A model generated the notes under the pieces. The model was given only the letters and a program-made list of their open reading frames with translations. It was not told the DNA's origin and searched no databases. A stretch of 64,000 nt of DNA. Source: Xylanibacter ruminicola (lineage in GTDB: Bacteria > Bacteroidota > Bacteroidia > Bacteroidales > Bacteroidaceae). A program made the translations under genes and the position numbers. Position 1 is the stretch's first letter; each line of letters begins with the position of its first letter. Shown here piece by piece: positions 18,754 through 26,885 of this stretch. The stretch is from the NCBI GenBank assembly GCA_015060625.1, contig SUYC01000001.1, positions 186,001 through 250,000 on the forward strand, read 5' to 3'.

Positions 18754-19572
18754 ATGAAGAAAATAACATTTTCACTCCTTTTGGGTGGCTTGTTGCTCTT
18801 TACAGCGATGACTCCCGACAAGCACACCACTATTTTTGTGATTGGCGACTCGACAGCTGCCAACAAAGATACTACTGGCGGCAAACAGGAACGCGGGTGG
18901 GGCATGATGCTTCAGGATTGCTTTGATGGCGATTATATCGTAGTAGATAACCATGCTGTGAACGGCCGTAGTTCGAAGAGTTTTATCGACGAGGGGAGAT
19001 GGGATAAGGTGCTGGAGCGTATCAAGCCCGGCGATTATGTGATTATCCAGTTCGGACATAATGACGAGAAACCCAAAGCTGATCGCCATACCGATCCGGG
19101 TTCGACGTTCGATTATAATTTGGCTAAGTATGTGCGCGAAACCCGCGAACATGGTGGCATTCCCGTACTGATGAATCCAGTGGTGCGTCGCAATTTTTTT
19201 GTGGTAGCCCCCCAGAATGATGACGACGAGAAGCTGCGTACGTCAACTTTTAAGAATGGTGTGAAAATGATTGAGGGCGACACACTTTACGATACTCATG
19301 GTTTGTATCGTGTGGCACCAAGAGATGTGGCAATCCGAATGAACTGCCACTTTGTGGATGCCAACACCATTACCCACAACTTGGAGCAAGGCCTGGGAAC
19401 CGAGGCATCGAAGAAGTTACACATGTGGTATCGTCCAGGCGAGGAACCGTCGGAACCCAAAGGTAAGCAGGACAATACACATTATAATATATATGGTGCC
19501 AAAGTAGTTGCTAACCTGTTGGCCGATGCGCTCTGCAAAGAGATTCCTGTGCTGAGTAGATATCGCAAATAA
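18754..19572 (+). CDS. rhamnogalacturonan acetylesterase-like SGNH hydrolase (CE12 type)
   Basis: Predicted exported esterase that removes acetyl groups from pectic polysaccharide. 272 residues with an N-terminal hydrophobic signal (about 1-20). SGNH blocks are visible: block I with the nucleophile in FVIGDSTAA (GDST, near 30), block II with AVNGRSSKSF (catalytic-site Gly), block III GHNDEK, and block V near the C-terminus D-N-T-H-Y-N with the catalytic Asp-x-x-His pattern. The GDST rather than GDSL form is typical of CE12. No pectinase genes are adjacent, so the in vivo substrate is inferred. Confidence 0.85.
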   Translation: MKKITFSLLLGGLLLFTAMTPDKHTTIFVIGDSTAANKDTTGGKQERGWGMMLQDCFDGDYIVVDNHAVNGRSSKSFIDEGRWDKVLERIKPGDYVIIQFGHNDEKPKADRHTDPGSTFDYNLAKYVRETREHGGIPVLMNPVVRRNFFVVAPQNDDDEKLRTSTFKNGVKMIEGDTLYDTHGLYRVAPRDVAIRMNCHFVDANTITHNLEQGLGTEASKKLHMWYRPGEEPSEPKGKQDNTHYNIYGAKVVANLLADALCKEIPVLSRYRK

Positions 19573-19612
19573 CGCAATTACGCAACATTATTAAAATAAA
19601 TCCTGCAAAATA

Positions 19613-19644
19613 TTTGTGGGATTAATTTTTTATGCTTATATTTG
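19613..19644 (+). promoter_or_regulatory. promoter of the rubrerythrin gene
   Basis: TTTG (19613-19616) and TATATTTG (19637-19644) with 20-nt spacing, 63 nt upstream of the start codon. Confidence 0.8.
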
Positions 19645-19707
19645 CAGCGCAAGTATTAAAAATACGAAAGATAATATCATGTATTAATAACTAAACAAAT
19701 TACGATT

Positions 19708-20265
19708 ATGACAAAGAAATTTATTTGTGCTGTATGTGGCTACATTTACGAAGGCGAGAATCCTCCCGAAAAGTGTCCAATCTGTAAGGCTCCTGCCTCT
19801 AAGTTCTCTGAGTTGAAGGATGACGGCGACGTAACTTATGCTACCGTGCATCGCATTGGTGATGGCAAGCCCGAAGGCGTATCTGAAGAGATGATTAACG
19901 ATCTGCGTGCTCACTTTAATGGTGAGTGTGGCGAGGTGGGTATGTATCTGGCAATGGCTCGTCAGGCCGATCGCGAGGGTTATCCTGAGATTGCTGAGGC
20001 ATTTAAGCGCTATGCTTTTGAGGAGGCTGATCATGCTTCACGTTTTGCAGAGCTGCTGGGCGAGTGCGTATGGGATACCAAGACCAATCTGGAGAAGCGC
20101 GCCGCTGCCGAGGCTGGTGCTTGCGAGGATAAGTTCCGTATCGCCAAGAATGCTAAGGCTGCTGGTTTCGATGCTATCCACGACACTGTTCACGAGATGG
20201 CTAAGGACGAGGCACGTCATGGAGCAGGCTTTGCTGGATTGCTGAAACGCTATTTTGGTAAGTAG
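19708..20265 (+). CDS. rbr: reverse rubrerythrin (NADH peroxidase type)
   Basis: Non-haem diiron protein that reduces hydrogen peroxide in anaerobes, 185 residues. The rubredoxin-like iron site is at the N-terminus ([10 protein letters not shown] and CPICKAP, residues about 7-30) and the four-helix ferritin-like domain follows, with [16 protein letters not shown] and D-E-A-R-H-G-A-G ligands. This domain order is the reverse of classical rubrerythrin, hence the name. It has its own promoter, in keeping with a stress-response gene. The terminator overlaps the next gene's start. Confidence 0.93.
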   Translation: MTKKFICAVCGYIYEGENPPEKCPICKAPASKFSELKDDGDVTYATVHRIGDGKPEGVSEEMINDLRAHFNGECGEVGMYLAMARQADREGYPEIAEAFKRYAFEEADHASRFAELLGECVWDTKTNLEKRAAAEAGACEDKFRIAKNAKAAGFDAIHDTVHEMAKDEARHGAGFAGLLKRYFGK

Positions 20266-20287
20266 TCTGCACAATAAAATCACGAAT

Positions 20288-20330
20288 AATCCGTTTTATC
20301 ATTAAGATGATGAAACGGATTTTCTTTTTT
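20288..20330 (+). terminator. rubrerythrin terminator that includes the next gene's start codon
   Basis: A 15-bp stem (20288-20302 with 20307-20321, one G-U pair at 20297/20312, TAAG loop) is followed by a T-rich tract TTCTTTTTTAT. The 3' arm begins with the ATGATG that starts the downstream lipoprotein gene. Confidence 0.85.
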
Positions 20331-21638
20331 ATATTGTTGATAATTGGCTTTGTGGCCTGCGCCGACGACGATTCGTTCTCGGCCAATACGGGTTTGAAAC
20401 TTGTTTTTCCAACGGATACTATCAAGCTTGATACTGTATTTAGTCGAACCGCATCTTCTACCTATACGTTCTGGGTTCATAACCGTAATAACAAGGGGCT
20501 AAAGTTGCAAAGCGTTCGATTGAAGCGTGGCAATCAGACGGGATTCCGCGTGAACGTAGATGGTATCTATCTGGATAACACGAATGGTTCGCAAACCAAC
20601 GATATAGAGATACGTCAAAACGACAGTATCTTGGTATTTGTTGAGATAACACCACATGAAACCTATCAAACTACGCCTGCAGAGATTACCGATCAATTGG
20701 TGTTTTTGATGGAAAGCGGTACTGAGCAGAGCATATGTTTGCAAGCGTGGGCTTGGGATGCTATCAAGTGTGAACAACCTGTTATTGAGCGCGATTCGGT
20801 GATAGAATCAGAAAAACCTTTGGTGATTTTTGGTGATTTCATCGTAAAAGAAGGAGCACATCTAACTATCCGCAATACTACACTTTATTTCCATGCCAAC
20901 GCAGGGATGGAAGTATATGGCACATTGCATACAGATAACTGTACTATGCGGGGTGACCGTTTAGACCGCATGTTCACTTATTTGCCTTACGACCGCGTTT
21001 CTGGGCAATGGCGAGGTGTTCGATTGCATGCTGCATCAAATAATAACACGTTGAATACCACGCAAATACGAAATTCTTCTTTAGGTTTGGTATGTGATTC
21101 AGCAGCCTTCGATAGTACGAGTTATCGCTTAAAAATGCGGCAGTGTGTGGTACATAACTGTCAGGGCGATGGTATAAAATTATCTAATGCACATGTGCGT
21201 TTTGAGAATTGCCAGCTATCGAATGCGATGGGCGACTGTCTGAATTTAAACGGTGGAATGGTCGAAATCGTGAATTGCACCTTAGCTCAGTTCTACCCAT
21301 TTACTGGTGGACGTGGGGCTGCCTTACGCTTTACCAATTACACTTCGCCATTATATAGTTTGACATGCGAAGAAACCATTGTGACTGGTTACGATGATGA
21401 TGTGCTGATAGGCGAGCAAGCCGCAAATGGCACAGCGTTCAACTATATGTTCGCTAACTGTTTGCTGCGCACTCCAAAGATTGAAGATTCAATCCATTTC
21501 AACGATATCATCTGGGAGTCGCCCGACGATGAGATTCAAGGAAAAGCACATTTTATCAAGATTGATGAAGACAATCTTGACTATGATTTCCACCTTGATG
21601 CCGTATCGCCGGCAGCAGGATTAGGATGTTATCGTTAG
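20307..21638 (+). CDS. beta-helix-type lipoprotein of unknown function
   Basis: 443 residues with a lipoprotein signal (hydrophobic 4-15, lipobox F-V-A-C, Cys18). Residues about 25-150 look like a beta-rich domain. From about 165 on there are repeated short strands (L-T-I-R-N-T-T-L-Y-F, G-M-E-V-Y-G-T-L, V-R-F-E-N-C-Q-L, V-E-I-V-N-C-T-L) typical of right-handed parallel beta-helices, and the end D-F-H-L-D-A-V-S-P-A-A-G-L-G resembles secreted polysaccharide-related proteins. No catalytic residues can be assigned. Either of two adjacent ATGs (20307, 20310) could start it; both lie in the hairpin of the previous feature. It overlaps cdd tail to tail by 4 nt. Confidence 0.8.
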   Translation: MMKRIFFFILLIIGFVACADDDSFSANTGLKLVFPTDTIKLDTVFSRTASSTYTFWVHNRNNKGLKLQSVRLKRGNQTGFRVNVDGIYLDNTNGSQTNDIEIRQNDSILVFVEITPHETYQTTPAEITDQLVFLMESGTEQSICLQAWAWDAIKCEQPVIERDSVIESEKPLVIFGDFIVKEGAHLTIRNTTLYFHANAGMEVYGTLHTDNCTMRGDRLDRMFTYLPYDRVSGQWRGVRLHAASNNNTLNTTQIRNSSLGLVCDSAAFDSTSYRLKMRQCVVHNCQGDGIKLSNAHVRFENCQLSNAMGDCLNLNGGMVEIVNCTLAQFYPFTGGRGAALRFTNYTSPLYSLTCEETIVTGYDDDVLIGEQAANGTAFNYMFANCLLRTPKIEDSIHFNDIIWESPDDEIQGKAHFIKIDEDNLDYDFHLDAVSPAAGLGCYR

Positions 21639-22108
21639 AATTTAGAGAATGTGAGTGGCATCAACTCTCTAATGCCATCAATCACATACACGTACTTCTT
21701 GCCGTATAACAGAATTCGAATAGGTGCTTTTGCACGAGTCTCAGATTCGATAATAACCTGACGGCACGAACCACATGGACCAACAGGCTCATCTTCCAGG
21801 TCGCCGTGGGTTCCGCGAGCGGCAATAGCCAACATACGTACGGGCTGATCGGGATACTGAGCGCCCGCTGCAAATAAAGCTGTTCGCTCGGCACATAAGC
21901 CAGATGGATAAGCTGCATTCTCCTGATTACAACCTATTATTTCAACTCCATTATCCAAACGTACTGCGGCTCCTACACAAAACTTAGAGTAGGGGGCATA
22001 ACTACGGCTTGTGGCCTCGATTGCAAGCTCTACCAGGTGGCGTTCCTCGGCACTTAGCTCTTCCAAGGCATACACTTTAATAACCGACTTTAGCTCCAAT
22101 TCTCTCAT
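21635..22108 (-). CDS. cdd: cytidine deaminase
   Basis: Zinc-dependent deamination of cytidine and deoxycytidine in pyrimidine salvage. 157 residues. The catalytic zinc motif is complete: C-A-E-R-T-A (Cys and the proton-shuttling Glu) and P-C-G-S-C-R-Q (two zinc Cys). The substrate-binding S-R-S-Y-A-P-Y-S-K-F and N-x-E-N-A-A-Y-P segments are present. It converges on the beta-helix lipoprotein gene and is divergent from the glucosaminidase gene. Confidence 0.95.
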   Translation of the reverse strand: MRELELKSVIKVYALEELSAEERHLVELAIEATSRSYAPYSKFCVGAAVRLDNGVEIIGCNQENAAYPSGLCAERTALFAAGAQYPDQPVRMLAIAARGTHGDLEDEPVGPCGSCRQVIIESETRAKAPIRILLYGKKYVYVIDGIRELMPLTFSKF

Positions 22109-22157
22109 AAAATACTATATTTTTCTGCAAATATACAAATAATTCAAGAGAAATCAT

Positions 22158-22165
22158 TAATTTTG
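22158..22165 (+). promoter_or_regulatory. -7 promoter element for the glucosaminidase gene
   Basis: TAATTTTG lies 19 nt upstream of the ATG at 22185. No clear TTTG is found at 19-21 nt spacing. Confidence 0.5.
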
Positions 22166-22184
22166 CACAAATAAATAATAATAT

Positions 22185-23096
22185 ATGAGGAAATTTGTCG
22201 TTTTTATAGCCTTATTGATGTCGGTTTCTGCTTTTTCGCAGGCGAAATGGAATCAGGCTTATCAACAATATGTAGATAAATATAAGGATATTGCTATTGA
22301 ACAGATGCAGCGCTATCGCATACCAGCCTCGATAACGCTGGCCCAAGGACTATTAGAGAGTGGAGCCGGACGTAGCGAATTAACACGTAATAGTAATAAT
22401 CATTTTGGAATCAAATGTAATAATGGTTGGACGGGACGTCGTACTTACCATGATGATGATATGCGTAACGATTGTTTCCGCGTGTACGATAATGCATTTG
22501 AGTCATACGAGGATCACTCTAAATTTCTGGCAAGCAATCAGCGCTATCGTTCTCTGTTTAATTTGAAAACTACCGACTATCGGGGATGGGCAAAAGGTTT
22601 GAAGGCAGCCGGCTATGCTACCAATCCAATATATGCCGAAAAACTGATAGAAATTATCCAGTTATACAAACTATATCAATACGACAATGCCAAAGGTTAC
22701 GACCACTTTATGGCACAACGCACAAAGGTGCACGAGATGGATGGTGCAGCCTTGCACTCTATCAAGATATTTAATAAGAACTATTACCTGATAGCTCGTC
22801 GGGGCGATACCTATAAATCTATCGGCAAGGAAGTTGGTATCAGCTACCGCAAGATAGCTAAGTATAACGAGCGTCATCGTAAAGACCAACTACAGGAAGG
22901 CGAAGTTGTTTGGTTGAAGAAGAAACAACGCAAAGCACCTAAAGACTACAAAGGCCGCTTACACTATGTGCGCGAAGGCGAATCAATGTATTCTATCGCT
23001 CAGATGTATGGTATTCGTCTGAAGAATCTGTATAAGATGAATCATCTGTCGCCTGAATACCAGATTAGGGTGGGAGATGGTCTCCGCTTGAGATAA
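22185..23096 (+). CDS. glucosaminidase (GH73-like) with LysM domains
   Basis: Secreted peptidoglycan hydrolase of 303 residues with a cleavable signal (M-R-K-F-V-V-F-I-A-L-L, cleavage probably after A-F-S-Q). The catalytic domain (about 25-165) has ITLAQGLLESGAGRSELT with the catalytic Glu, N-N-H-F-G-I-K-C, and the C-F-R-V-Y-D segment usual for mannosyl-glycoprotein endo-beta-N-acetylglucosaminidase-like proteins. The C-terminal half has two LysM-like repeats (YLIARRGDTYKSIGKEVGIS and YVREGESMYSIAQMYGI) for wall binding. It probably acts in the periplasm during cell wall turnover. Confidence 0.9.
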   Translation: MRKFVVFIALLMSVSAFSQAKWNQAYQQYVDKYKDIAIEQMQRYRIPASITLAQGLLESGAGRSELTRNSNNHFGIKCNNGWTGRRTYHDDDMRNDCFRVYDNAFESYEDHSKFLASNQRYRSLFNLKTTDYRGWAKGLKAAGYATNPIYAEKLIEIIQLYKLYQYDNAKGYDHFMAQRTKVHEMDGAALHSIKIFNKNYYLIARRGDTYKSIGKEVGISYRKIAKYNERHRKDQLQEGEVVWLKKKQRKAPKDYKGRLHYVREGESMYSIAQMYGIRLKNLYKMNHLSPEYQIRVGDGLRLR

Positions 23097-23129
23097 AAAA
23101 TAGGGGGCTTAATGCCCTCTATAACCATG

Positions 23130-23200
23130 AGCGGAATACGGGAATCGAACCCGCCTCCCAGGCTTGGGAAGCCCGTGCACTACCGATGTGCTAATTCCGC
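23130..23200 (-). tRNA. tRNA-Gly (CCC)
   Basis: On the minus strand the acceptor stem GCGGAAT/ATTCCGC, D-arm GCAC/GTGC, anticodon stem CGGGC/GCCTG with loop TTCCCAA (anticodon CCC), and T-arm with TTCGATT fold into a complete cloverleaf of 71 nt. CCA is not encoded. Confidence 0.92.
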
Positions 23201-23236
23201 AGTCTGAATAAGATCTCTGATACTTTTACCCAGGAG

Positions 23237-23309
<73 letters not shown>

Positions 23310-23328
23310 AGGTCTCCTTTAGCGGGTG

Positions 23329-23360
23329 CAAAAGTAATATTTTTATTTGGTACCTGCAAA
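23329..23360 (-). promoter_or_regulatory. promoter of the tRNA-Thr/tRNA-Gly unit
   Basis: Minus-strand TACTTTTG (23329-23336) and TTTG (23357-23360) with 20-nt spacing, about 20 nt before the tRNA-Thr 5' end. The rest of the gap to 23560 shows no gene and no clear plus-strand promoter. Confidence 0.8.
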
Positions 23361-23560
23361 TTTTACGCCTCTTTTTTTCGTATAAAACGTTATTTTTTGG
23401 TTCGTTGACCGATTCGGCTGGTTGGTTGATGCAATTGTGGTGTTGGCTGAAAGCAGCCAGAATCAGTTTAAACCAGAGGAGAATCCATACGTCAAAAAAG
23501 CAGTTACAACAAGTAACAAACAACGAACTTGAATACAGTAATAATTAAACAAAAGAGAAA

Positions 23561-24031
23561 ATGAAAAGAATGATGATGACAATGCTCGCCGCTGTACTGA
23601 TCGGTTCATCGGTGATGGCACAAGAAGAGAAAAATGAAAAGCGTGAACCACGCAAGTTTGACAAAACAGAAATGGTGAAGCACCGAACTGATGAAACAGT
23701 GAGCCGCTATAAACTCAGCGACAAGCAGGCTAAGCAGCTACTGGAACTGAACACAAAGTATGCCGATAAGATGGGGCCTCGCGGTTTTCATCGTCCCCAT
23801 CATCACGGTCGTCCAGGTGCAGGCAGGCCGTCGATGCCTCCCAAGGATGAAAAGGGCAAACGTCCTGAACCACCTAAGGATGGTGCAAAGATGAAGGAGC
23901 ACAGGCAGCAGATGGAGAAAACAATGAAGGCCTACGATGCTGAGTTGAAAAAGATTATGACCGACGAGCAATACAAGAATTATCAGGCCGACAGAAAGAA
24001 ATTCCATAAAAAAGAAAAAGTAGCCAAATAG
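23561..24031 (+). CDS. small exported His/Pro-rich protein (DUF4890/Spy-like)
   Basis: 156 residues with a signal peptide (MKRMMMTMLAAVLIGSSVMA, cleavage after A-Q). The mature part has the pattern of DUF4890/CpxP-Spy-like helical proteins (MVKHRTDETVSRYKLSDKQA, then A-Y-D-A-E-L-K-K-I-M-T-D-E-Q-Y-K-N-Y near the end). A middle segment is rich in His, Pro and Gly (F-H-R-P-H-H-H-G-R-P-G), which could bind metal. A periplasmic chaperone role is only an analogy with Spy. Confidence 0.75.
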   Translation: MKRMMMTMLAAVLIGSSVMAQEEKNEKREPRKFDKTEMVKHRTDETVSRYKLSDKQAKQLLELNTKYADKMGPRGFHRPHHHGRPGAGRPSMPPKDEKGKRPEPPKDGAKMKEHRQQMEKTMKAYDAELKKIMTDEQYKNYQADRKKFHKKEKVAK

Positions 24032-24045
24032 GCTACTTTTCTTTT
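24017..24045 (+). terminator. terminator at the end of the DUF4890-like gene
   Basis: AAAGTAGCC/GGCTACTTTT around an AAATA loop, followed by T-rich sequence. The stem overlaps the last codons and the TAG stop. Confidence 0.75.
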
Positions 24046-24635
24046 CATCGTATGTTCAGGAACTTATGTGTTTGCAGCGACAGATGCCAATGCGGGTGCT
24101 GCAGAATATAATCTACACATTGCTGGATAATCTGCTGGTTATGCGCCATGTCGCCTGTATCGCATGGCTGCAGGCATAGATAAGCATCGGCAGCCATACT
24201 CACATATTGCTCAGCATTGTGCTTGCCATCAAACACTACCTTAACCTCATTTATTCGAGCTAATGCCAAAGGGGGTACGTTGGGGGCGAACTGATCCTTA
24301 GGCGACCATGTTATCCAATCAATAGAGGCGGGGAGGGCATGGGTACCATTTGTCTCGATGGCTACATAATAGCCTTCCTGATGTAAACGCTCCACCAGTG
24401 CGTCGTCAATCTGCAACGATGGTTCGCCACCTGTAATCACCACAAATCCACATGTTTGCCATGGGCTGATGGCCTGAATAATGTCATCGGCCGACATGAG
24501 GGTGGCTGCACTAAAGTCGGTATCGCAGAATGGGCACTTCAGGTTGCAACCGCTAAAACGCACAAATACCGCAGGGCGGCCTGTATGGCGCCCTTCGCCC
24601 TGCAGAGAATAAAAGATCTCGTTAATTCTGTACAT
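24045..24635 (-). CDS. queE: 7-carboxy-7-deazaguanine synthase
   Basis: Radical SAM enzyme of queuosine synthesis that converts 6-carboxytetrahydropterin to 7-carboxy-7-deazaguanine. The start at 24635 gives 196 residues beginning MYRINEIFYSLQGEGRHTG; a longer frame reaching 24749 would run into queD in another frame and lacks family similarity. The radical SAM cluster CNLKCPFCDTDF has the C-x3-C-x2-C spacing, and ITGGEPSLQ and the IETNGT segments follow. The start overlaps the queD stop by one base (TAATG), so the pair is translationally coupled. It is convergent with the DUF4890-like gene. Confidence 0.93.
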   Translation of the reverse strand: MYRINEIFYSLQGEGRHTGRPAVFVRFSGCNLKCPFCDTDFSAATLMSADDIIQAISPWQTCGFVVITGGEPSLQIDDALVERLHQEGYYVAIETNGTHALPASIDWITWSPKDQFAPNVPPLALARINEVKVVFDGKHNAEQYVSMAADAYLCLQPCDTGDMAHNQQIIQQCVDYILQHPHWHLSLQTHKFLNIR

Positions 24636-25000
24636 TAAAGCAGGAATTTTGCATCGATAGGGAACTGGTCGTCGTAGGCTTGAGCCACATTGCCAAACGA
24701 CTCTTCGACGATGGCCTTGTAGCACATGGGAAACTGCTTCACTACCCATGCTGCAATATTCTCCGCTGTGGGATTGAAGGGTAACAGCTCGTTAAGATTT
24801 CCATGATCCAGATAGCCATGAATGGCTTTCTTAATATGGCCATAATCGGCTACCATCCCACTTTCGTTAGTCTCTGTCGAGGCCAAAAATACGGTAATGG
24901 TCCAGTTATGCCCGTGTAAACTACTACACTTGCTGTCGTAAGGCAGCGATAATTTGTGGCTTCCAGCCACATCCATTTTCTTTGAGATACAATAAACCAT
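24635..25000 (-). CDS. queD: 6-carboxy-5,6,7,8-tetrahydropterin synthase
   Basis: Zinc enzyme making 6-carboxytetrahydropterin from dihydroneopterin triphosphate, the step before queE. 121 residues. The family motif C-S-S-L-HGH (catalytic Cys and two zinc His) is near 26-32, with the third His in D-V-A-G-S-H-K-L near 10-17. D-Y-G-H-I-K and L-D-H-G-N-L-N-E are present. It is first in the pair with queE. queC and queF are not in this window. Confidence 0.93.
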   Translation of the reverse strand: MVYCISKKMDVAGSHKLSLPYDSKCSSLHGHNWTITVFLASTETNESGMVADYGHIKKAIHGYLDHGNLNELLPFNPTAENIAAWVVKQFPMCYKAIVEESFGNVAQAYDDQFPIDAKFLL

Positions 25001-25312
25001 AATCTAAAAGCTTCCACCGCACAGAGGCGTGTGGGTAGGGAAAAACATTCTTTTTTCAGTTTTTTTGCAATATTGCGGTTGCAAAGATACTAATAATATT
25101 TTAATATATACCTATTTTTATAGGTGATTCTGAAATACAATCATTTGATTTTTATCAATAAAAGATTGTGTTCGCACACAAAACGGTCAAACTGTAACCA
25201 TTATATCGAAAATCGTCGTACCTTTGCAAGGTCAAAAAGACATAAAGGATAACATTAATAAAGTAGGGCGGCAACAGTGGTCGTTCTGAGTAAAGAAAAG
25301 AAAGGTAAAAAG
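25001..25312. other. intergenic region between queD and the small exported protein
   Basis: Divergent regulatory stretch with no supported gene. The queD side has a minus-strand -7 TATCTTTG at 25082-25089 and a roughly 80-nt leader containing a palindrome GCAATATTGC and a bulged hairpin (CCAC-A-CGC with GCG-GTGG). The plus side has a -7 TACCTTTG at 25219-25226, 87 nt before the ATG at 25313. Confidence 0.6.
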
Positions 25313-25678
25313 ATGAAAAAGATATTTTTGACAATGGTTGCTTTGCTGTGCATGACTACAGCTTTTGCAAAGAATGAGGCAGCAGCCCCTGAGTCAACTA
25401 ACGTTGCAGCTTATGATTTGAACATCAATATCAATAAGCTCACCGACGCTCTGAATCTGACAAACGATCAGAAAGAGGCTGTTGAGAACATCTACAACAT
25501 GTTTAATACTGAGATGAGTTATGCAGCACAGTATTGCAATAGCGAGCGCGAGGTAATGGTTAAGCGTGCTATTGATACTGATGTGAAGCATATGAGCTAC
25601 GTACTTAACGACGAGCAGATGAGTAAGTACATGGCCATTCTCAATGCTACCATCAAAAATCGTGGACTTATAAAGTAA
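25313..25678 (+). CDS. small exported helical protein of unknown function
   Basis: 121 residues starting MKKIFLTMVALLCMTTAFAK, a clear cleavable signal. The longer frame from a GTG at 25277 is rejected because it puts 12 charged residues before the signal. The mature part is helical with L-T-N-D-Q-K-E-A-V-E and V-L-N-D-E-Q-M-S-K-Y-M segments, recalling the Spy/DUF4890 type of periplasmic protein, but without its usual core motif. Followed by a strong terminator. Confidence 0.7.
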   Translation: MKKIFLTMVALLCMTTAFAKNEAAAPESTNVAAYDLNININKLTDALNLTNDQKEAVENIYNMFNTEMSYAAQYCNSEREVMVKRAIDTDVKHMSYVLNDEQMSKYMAILNATIKNRGLIK

Positions 25679-25719
25679 GAATTCATATTTGTTTTTAGTT
25701 AGTAATTGGTTAGTCTGTT

Positions 25720-25755
25720 ATGGGGCGTTCTTGCAGGAACGCCCCATTCATTTGT
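25720..25755. terminator. bidirectional terminator between convergent small genes
   Basis: Eleven-bp perfect stem ATGGGGCGTTC/GAACGCCCCAT (25720-25730 with 25737-25747) around a 6-nt loop. It separates the exported protein gene from the 50-residue minus-strand gene, whose stop starts at 25750. Confidence 0.8.
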
Positions 25756-25900
25756 CATTAATAAAATTCTTGGTAGTCATATCATAATATAATGCTTCCA
25801 GTTCCTGTAGAGTTAAATTTTCTACGGAGTGTTCGATAATTCGTATCAACTCTTCGCGACGAAAGTCTTCCGACTTCGTGTATTTATCCATATATCCCAT
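25748..25900 (-). CDS. small conserved protein, 50 residues
   Basis: Minus-strand frame beginning MGYMDKYTKSEDFRREELIR, helical throughout, with L-T-L-Q-E-L-E-A-L-Y-Y-D-M and ending F-I-N-D-K, stop TGA. A second in-frame ATG at 25891 is an alternative start. I recall near-identical short proteins in other Prevotella genomes, which supports it, but no function is known to me. It lies 10 nt downstream of the ElaA-like gene and is probably its operon partner. Confidence 0.65.
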   Translation of the reverse strand: MGYMDKYTKSEDFRREELIRIIEHSVENLTLQELEALYYDMTTKNFINDK

Positions 25901-25910
25901 AATTATTATT

Positions 25911-26366
25911 TTATTTAGTCCATGTCATTTTGATATGAGGAATGCCGTCGAGCATGAAACTGGCGGATGACTGTTTAAATCCAACACCTTCGTAGAATCC
26001 TTTTGCATACTCCTGTGCCTCAATATCTATGGTTGTTGCGCCGAAATGTTCAACGGCAGCATCGATGGCATCAAGCATGATCTGTTTGCCATAGCCTTTT
26101 CCTCGAACGGTGGTGATAACCCTGCCTATTGATATATTCTGCATGTGGGTGCCGGCAGGACAAATACGAGCTAGTGCAATAACCTTGTCGGCTATGGTGA
26201 GCCACAAGTGGATTGACTGCTGGTCATCGCCATCCAGGTCTTGATAGACGCAGTTTTGCTCAACTACAAATACTTCGCTGCGAACTCTTAGTAATTCATA
26301 TAGCTCATCGGTTGAGAGATCCTGAAACGTTTTCTTATGTAATTCTGGTTTAATCTCAATGTTCAT
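25911..26366 (-). CDS. ElaA-type GNAT N-acetyltransferase
   Basis: 151 residues starting MNIEIKPELHKKTFQDLS. The start at 26366 is chosen over 26393 because the promoter -7 box (minus TACCTTTG, 26391-26398) overlaps the latter. The core matches ElaA: LRVRSEVFVVEQNCVYQDLD near 27-46, then acetyl-CoA site V-R-G-K-G-Y-G-K-Q-I near 104, and F-Y-E-G-V-G-F near 135. Substrate unknown. Confidence 0.85.
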   Translation of the reverse strand: MNIEIKPELHKKTFQDLSTDELYELLRVRSEVFVVEQNCVYQDLDGDDQQSIHLWLTIADKVIALARICPAGTHMQNISIGRVITTVRGKGYGKQIMLDAIDAAVEHFGATTIDIEAQEYAKGFYEGVGFKQSSASFMLDGIPHIKMTWTK

Positions 26367-26390
26367 ACTAAAACTTATTAAATCTTGATG

Positions 26391-26398
26391 CAAAGGTA
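26391..26398 (-). promoter_or_regulatory. -7 promoter element for the ElaA-like gene
   Basis: TACCTTTG on the minus strand, 24 nt before the chosen start. No clear -33 box. Confidence 0.6.
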
Positions 26399-26458
26399 TT
26401 TATTTTTCTGCAATTTTTTCTACTTTTGTGCCCAAGTTTACATATCTTTAAGAAAGCA

Positions 26459-26863
26459 ATGGATATCAGAGAGTTATTAAATACAACCGATCACTTCGCT
26501 GCAGGCACCGGTTGCAAGATTGTCGAAGTAGATGAACATCATGCAGTGGCTGAGATGACTGTGACGTCTCAGCATCTCAATGGTGGGCATGTGTGCCAAG
26601 GTGGTGCTCTTTTCACTTTGGCCGATCTTGCTATCGCTGCATTGATGAATCAGCACGGCGAACTAACCTTCGGCATTTCAAACAACATCATGTTTGTGGC
26701 AAGTGCCAGAGAGGGTGACTATCTTCGGGCTGAGGCCAGTTTTGTGGCCGATCACCACAAAATACCAGCCGTTGAAGTTCGTGTTATAAACCAGAATGGC
26801 ATCATGATTTGTCATGTTACAGGGATGGGATACCGTAAATCGGCTCCGCTGCCCAAAGAATGA
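26459..26863 (+). CDS. hotdog-fold thioesterase (PaaI-like)
   Basis: 134 residues from the ATG at 26459; the longer frame from a GTG at 26426 starts within a TACTTTTG promoter-like box (26421-26428) and is rejected. The hotdog motif L-N-G-G-H-V-C-Q-G-G-A-L-F-T-L-A-D is near 37-53, with the usual long helix behind it. Such proteins hydrolyse acyl-CoA or aryl-CoA thioesters; the substrate is not evident. It may form a pair with the nitroreductase 22 nt downstream. Confidence 0.85.
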   Translation: MDIRELLNTTDHFAAGTGCKIVEVDEHHAVAEMTVTSQHLNGGHVCQGGALFTLADLAIAALMNQHGELTFGISNNIMFVASAREGDYLRAEASFVADHHKIPAVEVRVINQNGIMICHVTGMGYRKSAPLPKE

Positions 26864-26885
26864 GTAATATATAAATATAAGGAAT

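Noticed and set aside
24636..24749. N-terminal extension of queE to 24749
   Set aside because: These 38 residues overlap queD in another frame and do not look like the QueE family, whose start is M-Y-R-I-N-E-I-F.
25001..25089. preQ1 riboswitch upstream of queD
   Set aside because: The minus-strand leader has an A-rich stretch AAAAAAACTGA that recalls the preQ1-I tail, but the required stem with C-rich loop is not found before it. The palindrome and bulged hairpin there do not fit any preQ1 class I know.
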